The notes under the pieces were generated by a model. It ran no database searches and was not told the DNA's origin. It saw only the letters and a list, made by a program, of their open reading frames with translations. A program made the position numbers and the translations under genes. From contig NZ_JAGFNS010000001.1 of NCBI RefSeq assembly GCF_017592555.1, forward strand, positions 62,001 to 126,000: a stretch of DNA of 64,000 nt, written 5' to 3'. Origin of the DNA: Actinoplanes flavus (GTDB lineage Bacteria; Actinomycetota; Actinomycetes; Mycobacteriales; Micromonosporaceae). Numbering within the stretch: the stretch's first letter is position 1; the number at the start of each line of letters is the position of its first letter. This document shows, in pieces, positions 42,189-50,328 of the stretch.

Positions 42189-43655
42189 CTACAGGACCGG
42201 GGCGTCGGTCCAGAGCTGGCGGGACCGGCCGGAGAGGGCCTCGAGGAGGCCGACGGCCTGACTGTCGGTGAGGCCGGCCACGAAGTCGATGACGGCACGG
42301 CCGCGGGCCTGGGAGAGGCGGTCCGGGGTGCCGGCCGGGAGTTCGGCCTCGGCCAGTTCGACCAGGTCGCGCAGGCGGGGTGGCAGGCGCTGTTCCTCGT
42401 CGGGGTCGGTGAGCCAGGCGAGCAGGGCCTCCACCAGGGAGGACAGCAGCCGGCCCTGGCCGCGCTGATGCAGGGCCAGGTCGGGGCGTTCGAGGACGAA
42501 ACGGTTCTGGACGAACTTGAGGATCTGCACCTCGTGCCACTGGGCGCGGGCCAGCTGGACATGGCCGCTGCGGACGGCCGGCTGTTCGATCAACTCGGCC
42601 GACTCGACGAGGCGGCGGGTCCAGTTCGCGGAGAAGGCGGCGACCCGGGCCTCGGCCTCCAGGGAGCCGTCGAAGGGCCGGGCCAGGAGGCCGTCGACGA
42701 GTTCGGCACGGACCAGCTCGACGGCCCCGGCGAAGGCGTCGTCGTCGGCGATCCAGCCGTCCTTGCGGTGCAGTTGGCGGCGCAGCGACTCGATGGCGCC
42801 GCCGGCCCGGTCCAGGTCGGTCTCCGGGCCCCAGCGCTGCCAGGTCATCAGCTCGGTGGCGACCAGTCCCTGCTGGAGCACGCCGAGGCGGTGCACGTCC
42901 TCCAGGTCGTGGATGGCGTACGCGATGTCGTCGGCGGTGTCCATGACCGACGCCTCGACGGTCTGCTGCCAGTCGGCGACCCGTCCGGCGAACGGCGCCC
43001 GGGCCGCCCGCACGTCGGCGATCTCGGTCGAGTAGGCGCCGAACTTGAGGGAGCCGCCGTCCGGGTCGTCGGGCGGCGCGGCGGCGCCGCGTGGCGGCGG
43101 GTCCATGAACCGCGGGTGCGGGTCCGGGTGGGTGCGCCGGGTCCACGGGTACTTGAGGATCGCCGCGCGGACCGCGTTCGTCAGGTTGAGCCCGATCGTC
43201 GCCTGACCGCGGATCTCGGTGCTGGTGACGATCCGGTACGACTGGGCGTTGCCCTCGAACCCGTCCGGCAGCCCGAGCCGGTGCCGGGCCAGCCGGTCCA
43301 GCACCCGCTCGCCGAGGTGCCCGAACGGCGGATGCCCGAGGTCGTGGGCGAGCGCCGCCGCCTCCACCACGTCCGGGTCGCAGCCGCCCAGCTTCTCGGC
43401 GAGATCCGGGGCGGCGGCCCGGAGCCGGTCGGCGATGGCCCGGCCCACCTGGGCCACCTTGAGGCTGTGGGTGAGCCGGTTGTGCACCAGAAGGCCCGCC
43501 CCGCCGGGGCTGATCACCTGAGTGACCTCGGCGAGACGGGCCAGGAAGGGCGAGCTGACGATCCGGTCCCGGTCCACTCGGAAGGGGTTCGACGCCAGGT
43601 CACCGGGGGCGACCAGACGGTCACCGAAGAGGCGCTGGGCACGCGGATCATCCAT
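42189..43655 (-). CDS. Deoxyguanosinetriphosphate triphosphohydrolase-like (HD domain) protein
   Basis: 488 residues of the dGTPase family, which cleaves dNTPs to nucleoside and tripolyphosphate. Motifs: HNRLTHSLKVAQVGRAI with the first metal-binding His, AHDLGHPPFGHLGE with the HD pair, DGFEGNAQSYRIV, and the later Asp in MDTADDIAYAIHDLED. Length and C-terminal helical part are normal for the bacterial type. Likely monocistronic, 24 bases below the LURP-one gene on the same strand. Confidence 0.92.
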   Translation of the reverse strand: MDDPRAQRLFGDRLVAPGDLASNPFRVDRDRIVSSPFLARLAEVTQVISPGGAGLLVHNRLTHSLKVAQVGRAIADRLRAAAPDLAEKLGGCDPDVVEAAALAHDLGHPPFGHLGERVLDRLARHRLGLPDGFEGNAQSYRIVTSTEIRGQATIGLNLTNAVRAAILKYPWTRRTHPDPHPRFMDPPPRGAAAPPDDPDGGSLKFGAYSTEIADVRAARAPFAGRVADWQQTVEASVMDTADDIAYAIHDLEDVHRLGVLQQGLVATELMTWQRWGPETDLDRAGGAIESLRRQLHRKDGWIADDDAFAGAVELVRAELVDGLLARPFDGSLEAEARVAAFSANWTRRLVESAELIEQPAVRSGHVQLARAQWHEVQILKFVQNRFVLERPDLALHQRGQGRLLSSLVEALLAWLTDPDEEQRLPPRLRDLVELAEAELPAGTPDRLSQARGRAVIDFVAGLTDSQAVGLLEALSGRSRQLWTDAPVL

Positions 43656-43679
43656 GCCCGAAAACTTACCGGGGTGGTC

Positions 43680-44261
43680 TCAGCGAGACTGCAGAGCGTC
43701 CAGAGCGACGGCCATGGCCACCACGAGACGGCGGTCCAGGGACGGGTCGTGGATGCTGACCCGGTACGTGTCCCGCAGCCCCCACTTGCGCACCACCGAG
43801 AAGGCCGGCCGGCCCTGGATGGTGAAGTCGAAGTGGTACGGCAGCCACGACAGCGAGTCCACGAACCGCCGCAGGATCGCCACCCACTGGTTGCGCTCCT
43901 GGCCGGTGATCTCGCCGTAGCCGGGCTGCTCGAGGACCCAGGTGGACCGGAGCAGCGAAGCCGCGAAGCTCTTCCGGAACAGGCCGATGGGCTGCCCGTT
44001 CACGTCGGTGACATCGTAGGTGGCGCCGAGGTCGATGACCTGGCGGGCCTTGAAACCGAGCAGGGGGGTCTGCTTGGTGTCGTCGGTGTAGAGGGTCACC
44101 TGCTCCTTGAACGCCAGCCGCTTCTGCTGGGCGAAGGCGAGGATCCCGGCCTCCCCACCGGTGGCGGGGTCGACGGAGTGGACCTCGTACTGGTTGACCA
44201 TGAGACGGATGCGCTGGCGCACGATCAGGTGCTGCTGCGTTTGAAGGGTATCGAGCGTCAC
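43680..44261 (-). CDS. LURP-one-related (Tubby/scramblase-like fold) protein
   Basis: 193 residues. The sequence pattern of a 12-stranded barrel: QHLIVRQRIRLMVNQYEV at the start, FKEQVTLYTD, LLGFKARQVIDLGATYDV, IGLFRKSFAASLLRSTWVL, and a hydrophobic C-terminal helix with RRLVVAMAVALDAL. This matches LURP-one/phospholipid-scramblase-like proteins of unknown molecular role. Divergent from the metallo-hydrolase gene across 89 bases. Confidence 0.8.
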   Translation of the reverse strand: MTLDTLQTQQHLIVRQRIRLMVNQYEVHSVDPATGGEAGILAFAQQKRLAFKEQVTLYTDDTKQTPLLGFKARQVIDLGATYDVTDVNGQPIGLFRKSFAASLLRSTWVLEQPGYGEITGQERNQWVAILRRFVDSLSWLPYHFDFTIQGRPAFSVVRKWGLRDTYRVSIHDPSLDRRLVVAMAVALDALQSR

Positions 44262-44350
44262 CGCGGCAGTGTGTCATACCGGTCACTAACTGAGGAGAGG
44301 CTGAGGGTCGCGGTGGCACTGGCCGACCGGTGCAGGTCAGACTGGGTCAC

Positions 44351-45454
44351 ATGGCGAAGCGAAGGCGTACCCGTACCGTGATGGCTCTGGCGCTGGGCGC
44401 CGCGGCGGTGTGGGCCGCCCGTGACATTCCGGCGCAGCTCGGCGCCCGGGCGCGGGGCGCCCGGCTGGCCCGGGTGCAGGCGTCGCCGCAGTTCTCCGGT
44501 GGGAAGTTCCGCAACACCGTGCCCGCCTCCGAGGTGACCGCCGCGTCGATGCCGCGGCTGGCCGCCGAGGCGCTGACCGGGCGCGAGGCGCGGCGCCCGC
44601 ACCAGCCGGTCCCGGTGCTCACCCCGCCGACCGGCGGCGACGCCCAGGGTCTGCACATCACCTGGTATGGACATTCGTCCGCGCTGATCGAGATCGAGGG
44701 CCGGCGGGTGCTGCTCGACCCGGTGTGGAGCGAACGCTGCTCCCCGTCCCGGCTGGCCGGCCCGCGGCGCCTGCACGAGCCGCCGATCGCGCTGCGGGAG
44801 CTGCCGCCGATCGACGCCGTGGTGATCTCCCACGACCACTACGACCACCTCGACATGGCCACCGTGCAGACGCTGGTGGACCTGCAGGCCGCCCGTTTCC
44901 TGGTGCCGCTCGGGGTGGGCGCGCACCTGGAGCGCTGGGGCGTCCCGCCCACCCGGATCGTGGAGCTGGACTGGGACGAGCGGGCCACGGTCGCCGGGGT
45001 GGAGTTCACCGCGACGCCGGCCCGGCACTTCTCCGGCCGTGGCCTGGGCCGCGACGAGACACTCTGGGCGAGCTGGGTGATCGCCGGCCCGACCCGGAAG
45101 GTGTTCTACTCCGGCGACACCGGCTACTTCCCCGGCTTCGCCGCGATCGGCGCCGAGCACGGCCCGTTCGACGCGACGCTGGTGCAGGTGGGCGCGTACG
45201 GCGACGCCTGGCCGGACATCCACATGACCCCGGAGGACGGCGTCGCCACCCATGTGGACGTGGACGGCGGCCTGCTCATCCCGGTGCACTGGGCCACCTT
45301 CAACCTGGCGCTGCACGACTGGGCGGAGCCGGCCGACCGGGTCTGGAGCGAGGCCAAGGCCCGTGGGGTGAGGCTGGCCGTCCCGCGCCCGGGCGAGCGG
45401 GTGGACGTCGACAACCCGCCGCCGGTCGACGGCTGGTGGCAGCAGATCGCCTAG
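44351..45454 (+). CDS. Metallo-beta-lactamase fold hydrolase (NAPE-PLD/UlaG-like)
   Basis: 367 residues. An N-terminal basic and hydrophobic segment (about 1-25) may anchor it to the membrane. The metal-binding motif SHDHYDHLD is near 158-166, GHSSALIEIEGRRVLLDPVW near 112-131, ARHFSGRG near 227, and YSGDTGYF near 255, typical of the NAPE-PLD-like branch that cleaves phosphodiesters in lipids. The substrate here is unknown. The start is ATG 44351, with weak ribosome site; GTG 44330 is possible. Confidence 0.88.
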   Translation: MAKRRRTRTVMALALGAAAVWAARDIPAQLGARARGARLARVQASPQFSGGKFRNTVPASEVTAASMPRLAAEALTGREARRPHQPVPVLTPPTGGDAQGLHITWYGHSSALIEIEGRRVLLDPVWSERCSPSRLAGPRRLHEPPIALRELPPIDAVVISHDHYDHLDMATVQTLVDLQAARFLVPLGVGAHLERWGVPPTRIVELDWDERATVAGVEFTATPARHFSGRGLGRDETLWASWVIAGPTRKVFYSGDTGYFPGFAAIGAEHGPFDATLVQVGAYGDAWPDIHMTPEDGVATHVDVDGGLLIPVHWATFNLALHDWAEPADRVWSEAKARGVRLAVPRPGERVDVDNPPPVDGWWQQIA

Positions 45455-45972
45455 AAGCTGTCCGGCAGGGCGATGCCGAAGCGGGCGCAGAGCAGCGGCA
45501 CGTCGTGCCGGTCGGCGGCCCGGGGTGGGTAACCGGTGTGCCAGCGCACCGCCCACTCCGGGACCTCACAGCGCACCGGCTGCCCGTCGATCAGGCCCTG
45601 CCCGTTGAGCGCCGCGGCCGGGAAGGTCACCCCGTCGACGGGCGAGCCGAAGTGCAGCCGCCCGTCCGGAAGCCTCTCGTAGAGGTGCAGGTCGACGCGG
45701 AGCCGGTCGCCGTCGTGCAGCACGAAGTTCCACGGGCGGTCGCCGGGCCACGGGAAGACGCGGTCGACGCCGCGGCCGGCCAGTGCCCGGAACAACCACT
45801 CCAGGTGGGCCGCCGGGGCCCACAGGTCGAGGTCGGAGTGTTCCCGGGTCTGTTCGCCGAGCAGGGCGTCGACCGCCCACCCGCCGCTGAGGCAGACCTC
45901 CACCCGGTGCGCTTCCAGGGCGTCGAGGATCGCGGTGACGTCTCCGGCCGCCGCCACGTGCCGCCCCGCCAT
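45451..45972 (-). CDS. Nucleotidyltransferase-fold protein (aminoglycoside/lincosamide adenylyltransferase-like)
   Basis: 173 residues. GGWAVDALLG at 30-39 and TREHSDLDLW at 42-51 give the nucleotidyltransferase metal site (Asp47, Asp49), and VDLHLYE supplies the third acid. This is the pattern of the AAC/Lnu-related family (PF10706), whose members add AMP to aminoglycosides or lincosamides, but many chromosomal homologues have no known resistance role. Its stop overlaps the convergent metallo-hydrolase gene by 4 bases. Confidence 0.8.
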   Translation of the reverse strand: MAGRHVAAAGDVTAILDALEAHRVEVCLSGGWAVDALLGEQTREHSDLDLWAPAAHLEWLFRALAGRGVDRVFPWPGDRPWNFVLHDGDRLRVDLHLYERLPDGRLHFGSPVDGVTFPAAALNGQGLIDGQPVRCEVPEWAVRWHTGYPPRAADRHDVPLLCARFGIALPDSF

Positions 45973-45996
45973 CCGCCCTCCCGCTGTCCAACAGGG

Positions 45997-46932
45997 TCAG
46001 GTAATCGCAGCGGCGGTGTCCCCGGCCATAGGCTTTTCGGCCGGGACGCAGATCCGGACCGCGGACGGGACCACCTTGGCGGAGAACTTCCTGGTCTTGG
46101 CCCGGGCGCCACCGTCGAGTTCGTACTCCAGTTTGGAGCCGAGCGTGACGTCGACCCGGCGGGCGCGGGTCATCCGGACGAACGGTGAGTGGTCGGAGCG
46201 GGTGACCGCCATGGTGCCGAGCGCGCGGGCCCACTGGAGGGCGTTCTGGGCGGTGGCGACACCGACGTCGAGCCAGCCGTCGTCCGGGGACGCGTCGTCG
46301 AAGGCCCGGATGCCGCCGGTGATGGTGCCCACGTTGCCGATCAGGACGCAGCTGGCCTCGTCGTCGAACCAGTCGGTGCCGTCGATTCTGATCCGCACGC
46401 GCGGCGCCTCGCCGTTGACGTGGCGCAGGCCGGTCCAGACGTACGACAGTTTGCCGAGCCGGTCCTTCAGCCCGCCGTCGGCGTCCTTGATCATGGCGCC
46501 GTCGAAGCCGACGCCGGCCATCACGGCGAAGTGCTCGCCGGCGATCCGGCCCAGGTCGAACCGCCTGCGCTCGCCGGTGAAGGCGATCTCGACGGCCTTC
46601 TCCAGGTCCTCCGGGATGCCGAGGTTGCCGGCCAGCAGGTTGCCGGTGCCGGCCGGCATGATCGCGACCGGGATCCGGCCGCCGCCCTTCTCCCGGGCCA
46701 GGACGTCCAGGGTGCGCTGGACCATGCCGTCGCCGCCCCAGACGACGAGCAGGTCGGCGCCGTCCCGGATCACCTCACGGACCCGTTTCGGCGCCTTCCG
46801 GCTCTTCGGGACCTCATGCCAGATCAGCTTCTCGACATCGCGGCCGGTGAGCAGGCGGCGCAGCTCGTCGAGCCCACCACCGAGGCTCTTGCGCTGGTGG
46901 GCGACGACGGCGATCGTGCGTGGGGTTCGCAT
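45997..46932 (-). CDS. Diacylglycerol kinase catalytic-domain lipid kinase
   Basis: 311 residues. The DAGK nucleotide loop WGGDGMV is at 65-71 and PAGTGNLLAGNL at 93-104; GVGFDGAMIKD is in the C-terminal half. It phosphorylates a diacylglycerol, sphingosine-like or other lipid with ATP. The ATG at 46932 starts a normal first strand; the longer frame reading across the small gene upstream is rejected. It is 43 bases below a 65-residue gene on the same strand. Confidence 0.9.
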   Translation of the reverse strand: MRTPRTIAVVAHQRKSLGGGLDELRRLLTGRDVEKLIWHEVPKSRKAPKRVREVIRDGADLLVVWGGDGMVQRTLDVLAREKGGGRIPVAIMPAGTGNLLAGNLGIPEDLEKAVEIAFTGERRRFDLGRIAGEHFAVMAGVGFDGAMIKDADGGLKDRLGKLSYVWTGLRHVNGEAPRVRIRIDGTDWFDDEASCVLIGNVGTITGGIRAFDDASPDDGWLDVGVATAQNALQWARALGTMAVTRSDHSPFVRMTRARRVDVTLGSKLEYELDGGARAKTRKFSAKVVPSAVRICVPAEKPMAGDTAAAIT

Positions 46933-46975
46933 GACGCCGCCGTTACCCGGTCCGGCGAAAATCCAATCAGGGGGC

Positions 46976-47173
46976 TCAGCGGAACCCGAAGCGGCGGCGC
47001 TTCTTCCGGCCGAACAGCGTCTGCATGGTGTCGGCGCCCTGCCGGAGCAGGCGCGACGCGCGGTTCGGCCCGCGCCGGCGCTCGACCGCGGCGCTGAGCC
47101 TCCGGGCGCCCGCGGCACCGAGCGGGACGAGAATGGCGGTCAGGATCAGTTTGCGAGCGAAGTTCCAGATCAT
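46976..47173 (-). CDS. Small basic membrane-associated protein (65 aa)
   Basis: 65 residues. A hydrophobic N-terminal helix (about 8-24, LILTAILVPLGAAGARRL) is followed by a strongly basic tail with RRRGPNRASRLLRQG and a KKRRRF end. AAAGG lies before the ATG. It stands between the lipid kinase and GAF genes, all on the minus strand. Unknown function; the basic tail could bind lipid headgroups or nucleic acid. Confidence 0.6.
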   Translation of the reverse strand: MIWNFARKLILTAILVPLGAAGARRLSAAVERRRGPNRASRLLRQGADTMQTLFGRKKRRRFGFR

Positions 47174-47199
47174 GCCTTTCGATTACCCACAAACGGTGA

Positions 47200-47766
47200 T
47201 CAGTTCACGGTCTCCCGCATGCGTTGTTCGGCGGCCGCGCTGCGGATCACCATGAGCCGCAGCTCCAGCTCGTCGGCGACGACCGAGGCCAGGTGCTGCA
47301 GAGCGGTGAGCTGCCGCGCGGTCGCCTCCCGCGGCACGCTGTCGATCACGTTGACGGTGCCGAGGCGATAGCCGTCGTGGGTGCGGATCGGGGCGGCGGC
47401 GTAGAAGCGCAGACCCAGCTCCCCCCGGACCAGGGGGTGCTCCAGGGTGCGCGGGTCCACGGCGGCGTTGTTGATCACGTAGACGTCGTCCTGCGCGATC
47501 ACCGAGGCACACAGGCCGGGCTCCTTGCCGACCTCGCGGACGCCGGTCAGCCCCTGGCAGGCGGCCAGCCACACCCGGTCCTGCTCGACCAGGGAGACGG
47601 TGGCGATCGGCGTGCCGAAGAGGGCGCCGGCCACGAAGGCGATCCGGTCGTACGCGTCCTCGACCGGCTGGTCCACCAACCGGTAGCGGCGCACCGCCGC
47701 GAGCCGGGCCTGCTCCCGCGGGTCGACGTTGTCCAGATACTCGTAGGCGTTCGACGACTCTGTCAT
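47200..47766 (-). CDS. GAF domain protein
   Basis: 188 residues. After a short helix with DPREQARLAAVRRYRLVD, a single GAF domain (about 35-185) has FGTPIATVSLVEQDRVWLAA, GLCASVIAQDD and RFYAAAPIRTHDGYRLGTVNVID, the layout of stand-alone GAF proteins that sense small ligands or redox state. No output domain is attached. The ATG at 47766 is preferred over an upstream start with no ribosome site. Confidence 0.85.
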   Translation of the reverse strand: MTESSNAYEYLDNVDPREQARLAAVRRYRLVDQPVEDAYDRIAFVAGALFGTPIATVSLVEQDRVWLAACQGLTGVREVGKEPGLCASVIAQDDVYVINNAAVDPRTLEHPLVRGELGLRFYAAAPIRTHDGYRLGTVNVIDSVPREATARQLTALQHLASVVADELELRLMVIRSAAAEQRMRETVN

Positions 47767-47811
47767 GCATCGAAGCCTATTGCCGCGCCGGGTGATCTGT
47801 CGCACACCGGG

Positions 47812-49095
47812 TCAGTCGGCGTCGATGGACTCGGCCAGGGCGCGGACCCGGACCCGGGTGATGGCCCGGCCGGTCACCTCGGTCACCTCGGCGGTGAACT
47901 CGGGCAGGGTCACCACCTCCCCCGGCTCGGTCGGGATGTGCCCGAGCGCGGCCAGCACCATCCCGGCGATCGTGGTGTAGTCGCCCTCCTCCGGCGGTTG
48001 GCCGCGGAACCCGACGTCGGGCAGGTCGTGAATGGGGAACGAGCCGGGCATCAGCAGGGCGCCGTCCGGCTCGCGTACGGTCGCGGCGACGTCCCGGTCG
48101 GTCTCGTCGTAGATCTCCCCGACGATCTCCTCGACCAGGTCCTCGATGGTGACGATGCCGTCGATGGCGCCGCGCTCGTCGACGATCAGGGCGAGCGGCT
48201 GCCGTTCCGCCCGCAACTGCATGAGCGCGTCGGAGACCCGCAGCGTCTCCGGCAGGAACAGCGGCGGCCGGGCCACGTCGTCGACCGGCCCGTCGGCGCC
48301 GACCAGGTCCCGCAGATGCACCACACCGATCACATCGTCCAGCCCGGCCTTGCCGATCACCGGCGCGCGGGAGTGCCCGCCGTCGATCAGCGTGCGCAGC
48401 GCCTCGGCGGCCGGCCGTCCACTGGCCAGCGTCAGCACGTCACGGCGGGGCACCAGGATCTCCCGCATGATCCGGTCGGCGATCTCGAAGGCGCCGGTGA
48501 TGATGGTCCGCTGTTCGGCGGAGATCTCCTGCTGGGCGGCGACCAGCTCGCGGATCTCCTCGGCGGTGACCTCGTCACGCCGGGCGTGCGGGTCGACGCC
48601 GGCCAGGCGCACCACCTGGTCGGTGGCCCTCCCGAGCAGCCAGACGATCGGGCGGGAGAACTGGGACAGCTGGTCGAGCGGCCGGGCCACCAGCAGCGCC
48701 CAGCTCTCGGCCCGCTGCATGGCGATCCGTTTCGGCGCCAGCTCGCCCAGCACCAGCGTGACGAAGGTGAGCACCACGGTGGTCAGGAAGGTGGCCGTCG
48801 GCTCGGCCGCGGTGCCGGCGAAGCCGAGCCGGCCGGCCAGCGGCTTCGACAGGTAGAGGGCCACCACGGCGGAGGCCAGGAAGCCGGCCAGGGTGATGCC
48901 GATCTGGACGGTGACCAGGAAGCGGTTGGCGTCACGGGTGAGCCGGGCCAGCACCCGCCCGGGGCGCGACTCCCGCTCCAGGCGCTGGACCTGGCCGTCG
49001 CGCAGTGAGACGAGGGCCATCTCGCTGCCGGTGAGCACCGCGTTGACCAGGATCAGCAGAAGCACCAGGAGGATCGGCACACCGACGCCACCCAT
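47812..49095 (-). CDS. CNNM/CorC-type membrane protein with CBS pair
   Basis: 427 residues: a CNNM membrane domain (about 1-185) starting with helices and containing NRFLVTVQIGITLAGFLASA and LVLGELAPKRIA, a CBS pair (about 205-335) with ILVPRRDVLTLA and GIVTIEDLVEEIVGEIYDE, and a C-terminal CorC_HlyC domain (about 345-427) ending VRVRALAES. Members take part in Mg2+ or Co2+ transport. The ATG at 49095 follows GGAGGG by 8 bases; the upstream start at 49122 lies before that site and is rejected. Confidence 0.9.
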   Translation of the reverse strand: MGGVGVPILLVLLLILVNAVLTGSEMALVSLRDGQVQRLERESRPGRVLARLTRDANRFLVTVQIGITLAGFLASAVVALYLSKPLAGRLGFAGTAAEPTATFLTTVVLTFVTLVLGELAPKRIAMQRAESWALLVARPLDQLSQFSRPIVWLLGRATDQVVRLAGVDPHARRDEVTAEEIRELVAAQQEISAEQRTIITGAFEIADRIMREILVPRRDVLTLASGRPAAEALRTLIDGGHSRAPVIGKAGLDDVIGVVHLRDLVGADGPVDDVARPPLFLPETLRVSDALMQLRAERQPLALIVDERGAIDGIVTIEDLVEEIVGEIYDETDRDVAATVREPDGALLMPGSFPIHDLPDVGFRGQPPEEGDYTTIAGMVLAALGHIPTEPGEVVTLPEFTAEVTEVTGRAITRVRVRALAESIDAD

Positions 49096-49154
49096 CAACC
49101 CACCCTCCGGGACAAAACGCACATTCGGTGAACACCGTAGCGGAGGGTGGCGGA

Positions 49155-50057
49155 TCAGAACCGTGCGAACGACCGCAGCGGCATCCGGGGACCGAACTTC
49201 GGCGCCTGGATGCCGCCCAGGGCGAGCAGGTCACAGACCCGGCCCCGATGGCCGCGGAACGGTTCGAGCAGCTCCAGCATCCGGGCGTCGGTGCCGCGCG
49301 GCTCGCCGGCCAGCGCCCAGGCCACCGTGTTGGGGATGTGGAAGTCGCCGACGCTCACCGCGTCCGGGTCGCCGTAGGCGTACCGCACCGTCTCGGCGGC
49401 GGTCCACGGGCCGATCCCGGGCAGCGCGGTCATCCGGGTGGTCGCCTCGGCCGCGTCGGCGCAGCGCTCCAGCCGGTCCGCGACCCGCGCGGCCCGCAGC
49501 AGGGTCTCGGTGCGGCGCTGCTCGACGCCGAACGGATGGAACTCCCAGTAGGCGGTGGCCGCCACGGCGGCCGGATCGGGCGGCAGCAGCAGACCGGCCG
49601 GGCCCGGCGCCGGCTCACCGAAATGCCGGCAGACCGCACGGTACGACCGGTGCGCCTCCTTGCCGGTGACCTTCTGCTCGAGGACGGCGCGGAGCAGTCG
49701 CGGGAAAATCTGTCCGGTGGCCGGTAGGCGTACCCCGGAGAAGGTCTTGGCCAGACGGGCGACCAGCGGATGCCCCGCGGCGAGAGTGGGCAGATCGCCC
49801 GGATCGTCGCGGAGGCCGGCGATCGCGTCGGCCCGGTCGGCGGCCCACTCGGCGCCCGGCCCGTGACCGGTCGCGATCAGCTCACCGGCGGCGCGGGCCA
49901 GGTGCAGCGAGGCCGGCCCGGCCGGGGTACGCATGGCGAGCCAGAGACCGTCCTCGCCGAGCCGCCCGCAGGGGTCGTGCTTCGGGACCAGCAGTGGCCG
50001 CACCGAGACGGCGAAGGCATAACGCTCGGGTGGGCGCAGGCGGCGGACGACTTCCAC
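49155..50057 (-). CDS. DNA-3-methyladenine glycosylase (HhH-GPD, AlkA-like)
   Basis: About 300 residues. The helix-hairpin-helix is LPGIGPWTAAETVRYAY and the GPD Asp follows in DAVSVGDFHIPN. It removes alkylated bases from DNA as the first step of base excision. The N-terminal AlkA-like domain begins at VVRRLRPPERYAFAVSVRP. I favour the GTG at 50057; an ATG at 50123 exists but lies inside a 16-bp terminator stem, which makes it unlikely. Confidence 0.85.
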   Translation of the reverse strand: MEVVRRLRPPERYAFAVSVRPLLVPKHDPCGRLGEDGLWLAMRTPAGPASLHLARAAGELIATGHGPGAEWAADRADAIAGLRDDPGDLPTLAAGHPLVARLAKTFSGVRLPATGQIFPRLLRAVLEQKVTGKEAHRSYRAVCRHFGEPAPGPAGLLLPPDPAAVAATAYWEFHPFGVEQRRTETLLRAARVADRLERCADAAEATTRMTALPGIGPWTAAETVRYAYGDPDAVSVGDFHIPNTVAWALAGEPRGTDARMLELLEPFRGHRGRVCDLLALGGIQAPKFGPRMPLRSFARF

Positions 50058-50086
50058 CGCGCCACTATGACACTCCGTCCGGGCAG

Positions 50087-50127
50087 ACCGATGGCCCTGA
50101 CCGTGCTCCGGGGTCAGGGCCATCGGT
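50087..50127. terminator. Strong hairpin terminator
   Basis: A perfect 16-bp stem (50087-50102 with 50112-50127) and a 9-base loop, between the end of the repeat-protein gene and the AlkA-like gene. There is no T tract, common in high-GC actinomycetes. Confidence 0.75.
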
Positions 50128-50328
50128 TGTGGTGACCGGACGCCCGAGAATGTCCGGTCTCCCTCTGCGGGCGCCGAACCCGGTGGTGGCCGGGTGGCCC
50201 GCCGCGCTCTCGTCCAGCAGGGGGAAGGACGGTCGCCGGACCGATGGGGGGCCCGGACCGGGGTGGGAGACCCCGGTCCGGTTCGGTCCGGCGACAGCGG
50301 CAGCGGCGTCCGCGGTCTTTGCCGCCGG

